Positions 61,348-64,000 of a DNA stretch of 64,000 bases are shown here, one piece after another; the stretch's first letter is position 1; the number at the start of each line of letters is the position of its first letter. A program made the position numbers and the translations under genes. Where the stretch lies: contig JBBQZP010000015.1 in assembly GCA_038207585.1 (NCBI GenBank), forward strand, positions 26,601 to 90,600, read 5' to 3'. The DNA comes from JBBQZP01 sp038207585 (GTDB lineage Bacteria > Pseudomonadota > Alphaproteobacteria > Rhodobacterales > Rhodobacteraceae). The notes under the pieces are model-generated. The model saw nothing but the letters and a program-made list of their open reading frames with translations, did not search any database and had not been told where the DNA came from.

Positions 61348-62742
61348 TCAGACCGACGCGATCAGCCCGGCCACCGCCGCGCGCCAGCCCGCCACGATGC
61401 GGTCGCGGCCAATATGCTTCCCGCCCCGCACCATGTGCCGCCCGGCGGACCAGACATCGGTCACAACGTCGTCCGCTGCCGCGAACGCCAGCCCGTCCAG
61501 CAATTGTTCCGGGCGCAGCGCGCAAAGAGCAGGATGATCGGCATCAATCGCGGTCAGATCAGCGAGGAACCCCGCCGCGATCTGCCCCGCCTGCCGCCCC
61601 AGCGCCTGCGCACCGCCTTTTGCCGCGGCGGTATAGATCGCCTGTCCGACCGACCCTTCGCCCGCAACCATCACGTTGCGCGAAAGATCACGCAGCCGCT
61701 GGCTGTATTCCAGCGTCCGCAATTCTTCCGTCAGCGAGATGCGCACATTGGAATCCGTGCCGATGCCATACGCGCCTCCCGCCGCCAGCCACCCCGGCCC
61801 GTTGAACGGCCCGTCGCCCAGATTGGCCTCGGTAACCGGGCAAAGGCCCGCCACGGCGCGGGTTTGGGCAAGGCGCGCCGTCTCGGTTGCGGTCATGTGG
61901 GTGGCATGGATCAGGCACCACTCCGACCCGACCGCCGCATTGTCAAGAAGCCAGTCCACCGGACGCGCGCCAAGCCAATCGTGAATGGCCGCCACCTCGG
62001 CGGGTTGTTCGGCGATGTGGATATGCACGGGGTTGCCCTGCGCCAGAGGCATAACGCGCGCCAGATCGGCAGGCGTTGTCGCGCGCAGCGAATGGGGCGC
62101 AAGACCGACGCGGGTATCGGCGGGCAGCGCCTTGGCAGCAACGCGCGCCGCCTGTAGCAAACCGCCAAACTGATCGACCGTATTCCCGAACCGCGCCTGC
62201 CCCGCCTGCAACGGTTGCGCCTCGGCCCCGCCATGCGTGTAAAGCACCGGCAGATGCGTCAGCCCGATGCCCGTTGTTGCCGCCGCCGCAAAGATGCGCG
62301 CCGAAAGTTCGGCGACATCCGTGTAAGCCGCACCTCCGGGCTGGTGGTGCAGATAGTGAAACTCGCCCACCGCTGCAAACCCGGCCTCCTGCATCTCCAT
62401 AAAGGCAAAGGCCGCAATCGCCTCGATCTGGTCGGGGGTCAGATGGGCGGTAAAGCGGTACATCAGATCGCGCCACGTCCAAAAGCTGTCACGCCCGGCA
62501 ATACGGTGTTCGGTCATCCCCGCCATCGCACGCTGGAACGTGTGGCTGTGCAGGTTCGACATGCCGGGCAGCAGCGCCGACACGCAGGTATCGCCAGCTT
62601 CGGCGGCACTATCGCGCACCACGTCGGTGATCAGACCATCCACAAAAGACAGCCGCACATTGCGAGCCCATCCGTCGGGCAACAGGGCGTGGAGTGCAAA
62701 AATCACGGGCCAGCGGTCCTTATGTGTAGACATAATATCCAT
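61348..62742 (-). CDS. hutF: Formimidoylglutamate deiminase
   Basis: HutF converts N-formimidoyl-L-glutamate to N-formyl-L-glutamate and ammonia, the five-step branch of histidine degradation. The 464-residue amidohydrolase has the metal site LPGMSNLHSHTFQRAMAGM, then GEFHYLHH, HIHIAEQPAEV, the LIHATHMT strand and IGTDSNVRISLTEELRTLEY. An AGGAG box precedes the ATG at 62742 by three bases and an in-frame ATG at 62733 by twelve, so either may be used. It is divergent from hutI across 48 bp. Confidence 0.95.
   Translation of the reverse strand: MDIMSTHKDRWPVIFALHALLPDGWARNVRLSFVDGLITDVVRDSAAEAGDTCVSALLPGMSNLHSHTFQRAMAGMTEHRIAGRDSFWTWRDLMYRFTAHLTPDQIEAIAAFAFMEMQEAGFAAVGEFHYLHHQPGGAAYTDVAELSARIFAAAATTGIGLTHLPVLYTHGGAEAQPLQAGQARFGNTVDQFGGLLQAARVAAKALPADTRVGLAPHSLRATTPADLARVMPLAQGNPVHIHIAEQPAEVAAIHDWLGARPVDWLLDNAAVGSEWCLIHATHMTATETARLAQTRAVAGLCPVTEANLGDGPFNGPGWLAAGGAYGIGTDSNVRISLTEELRTLEYSQRLRDLSRNVMVAGEGSVGQAIYTAAAKGGAQALGRQAGQIAAGFLADLTAIDADHPALCALRPEQLLDGLAFAAADDVVTDVWSAGRHMVRGGKHIGRDRIVAGWRAAVAGLIASV
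62720..62735. promoter_or_regulatory. Candidate HutC operator at the hutF start
   Basis: A 16-bp inverted repeat, TTATGT-GTAG-ACATAA, has perfect 6-bp arms. It overlaps the second possible hutF ATG and lies 55 bp from the hutI start. Its TGTN4ACA core fits GntR/HutC-type operators, so HutC may block both divergent transcripts from here. Confidence 0.55.
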
Positions 62743-62790
62743 ACTCTCCTAAAGAACGTGCAGGCAAGCCCGATCTGGCAAGGACCCGAA

Positions 62791-64000
62791 ATGCAGCCGT
62801 CCCCGCAGGTGTTCACAAACTGCCGTCTGGCCACGATGCTACCGGGGCCGGTGGCGTATGGACTGATCGAGGACGCAGCACTGGTGGCGCAAGGGGGCCG
62901 CATCCTGTGGGTCGGGCCGCGCGTGGACCTGCCGCAGATGCCTGCAGATGCGCCTATGACTGACCTTGGCGGCAGGCTTGTCACACCCGCGCTGATCGAC
63001 TGCCACACCCATGTGATCCACGCTGGCCACCGCGCAGCGGAATTCGAGATGCGCCTGAATGGGGCCAGTTACGAGGCTGTTGCCCGCGCGGGCGGTGGTA
63101 TTGTGTCAACCGTGACAGCTACCCGCGCCGCCTCGGAAGACGATCTGGTCCAAGCGGCCCTGCCCCGCATTGACGCGATGATCGCCGAAGGCGTCGCGGT
63201 GATCGAGATCAAGTCGGGTTACGGGTTGGATATGCAAACCGAGTTGCGGATGCTGCGCGCCGCCCGCCGGATTGCCACCCTGCGCCCGGTTGAAATCCGC
63301 ACCAGTTTTCTGGGTGCCCATGCCGTGCCCGCCGAATTCAAAGACCGCGCCGATGCCTATATCGACGACATCTGCATCCCCACCCTGCACGCCGCCCATG
63401 CCGAGGCGCTGGTCGATGCGGTCGACGGGTTCTGCGAAGGCATCGCTTTTTCCCCCGCCCAGATCGCGCGGGTGTTCGATGTGGCGGCAAGCCTTGGCCT
63501 GCCCGTGAAACTGCATGCCGAGCAGCTTTCCAATCTTGGCGGAGCGGCACTTGCTGCCCGCTATGGCGCGCTGTCTGCCGATCATCTGGAATATCTGGAC
63601 GACGCGGGCGCGCGCGCGATGGCAGCGTCCGGCACCGTGGCCGTGATCCTGCCCGGCGCGTTCTACACCCTGCGCGAGACGCAAGCCCCGCCGATTGACC
63701 TTTTGCGCCAGCATCAGGTGCCGATGGCCGTTGCCACCGACATGAACCCCGGATCATCGCCGATGACCTCGATCCTTCTGGCGATGAACATGGCCTGCAC
63801 CCTGTTCCGCCTGACGCCGGAAGAGGCGCTTTCGGGCGCCACCCGCCACGCCGCCCGCGCGTTGGGGCTGGCCGACCGGGGCACGCTTGCCGCAGGTCAG
63901 ATCGCCGATCTGGCAGTGTGGAACTGTGACCATCCCGCCGAACTCGCCTACCGCATCGGCGTGAACCCCCTGCACCACCGCATCATCAAAGGCATCCTGT
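62791..64000 (+). CDS. hutI: Imidazolonepropionase, 3' end beyond the window
   Basis: HutI hydrolyses 4-imidazolone-5-propionate to N-formimidoyl-L-glutamate. The visible 403 residues cover nearly the whole enzyme (usually about 400-410). The metal site is TPALIDCHTHVIHAGHRAAEFEMRL. Substrate-binding GGGIVSTVTATRAA, IKSGYGLD, LGAHAVP, KLHAEQLSNLGG and VATDMNPGSSPMTS follow. A short AAGGA box precedes the ATG. The stop codon is not reached. hutH, hutU and hutG presumably follow outside the window. Confidence 0.97.
   Translation, partial: MQPSPQVFTNCRLATMLPGPVAYGLIEDAALVAQGGRILWVGPRVDLPQMPADAPMTDLGGRLVTPALIDCHTHVIHAGHRAAEFEMRLNGASYEAVARAGGGIVSTVTATRAASEDDLVQAALPRIDAMIAEGVAVIEIKSGYGLDMQTELRMLRAARRIATLRPVEIRTSFLGAHAVPAEFKDRADAYIDDICIPTLHAAHAEALVDAVDGFCEGIAFSPAQIARVFDVAASLGLPVKLHAEQLSNLGGAALAARYGALSADHLEYLDDAGARAMAASGTVAVILPGAFYTLRETQAPPIDLLRQHQVPMAVATDMNPGSSPMTSILLAMNMACTLFRLTPEEALSGATRHAARALGLADRGTLAAGQIADLAVWNCDHPAELAYRIGVNPLHHRIIKGIL

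Noticed and set aside
1..64000. Insertion sequences, prophage, CRISPR arrays, toxin-antitoxin or defence systems
   Set aside because: I saw no transposase, integrase, capsid or Cas-like product, no regularly spaced repeats, and no small gene pair of that type. mazG here is the housekeeping enzyme.

Overview
The window is a GC-rich, gene-dense alphaproteobacterial chromosome segment, most likely from Rhodobacterales (Rhodobacter/Roseobacter lineage). Pointers are the phoR-pstSCAB-phoU-phoB order, a taurine module with a MocR-type TauR, an smo-type polyol operon, many ATGA/TGATG overlaps, and two short intergenic repeat families. I see no phage, insertion sequence, CRISPR array or rRNA.

Layout. 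1-5.9 kb (minus): 5' end of prmC, prfA, then a putrescine-type aminotransferase, agmatinase and DUF1499 operon, a small secreted DUF6636 protein and an M20 amidohydrolase. 6-9 kb (plus): mazG, an orphan iron-binding periplasmic protein and a nucleoside hydrolase. 9-16.3 kb (minus): the complete phosphate-starvation regulon with a three-repeat Pho box. 16.5-22.7 kb: a small unknown gene, tRNA-Val(CAC), a divergent HU protein, lon with a heat-shock type promoter, an old yellow enzyme and tgt.

22.8-35.2 kb (minus): one long, tightly coupled sulfonate cluster. Tpa deaminates taurine to sulfoacetaldehyde. Xsc cleaves this to acetyl phosphate and sulfite, and AckA makes ATP from the acetyl phosphate. 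A TSUP carrier can export sulfite, and SoeABC can oxidise it to sulfate. An enolase-superfamily gene closes the operon, and TauR-like boxes precede tpa and tauR.

35.3-50.5 kb: dusA, then iolC-iolD-(PhyH dioxygenase)-iolB for inositol on the minus strand. A LacI-type regulator and a sorbitol/mannitol operon (smoEFGK, smoS, mtlK) follow on the plus strand.

50.7-64 kb: the most unusual part. An FAD monooxygenase, a Rieske oxygenase, RidA, a DUF1028 protein, a LysR regulator, a trimethylamine-dehydrogenase-family flavoprotein and an M20 deacylase run on one strand, facing an amidohydrolase. The flavoprotein carries the Gln/Trp/Asp substrate-site residues of histamine dehydrogenase rather than the aromatic bowl of trimethylamine dehydrogenase. 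Histidine-utilisation genes (hutC, hutF, hutI) follow directly. I propose an uncharacterised catabolic route for an amine or N-methylated compound, possibly imidazole-containing. The substrate is inference.
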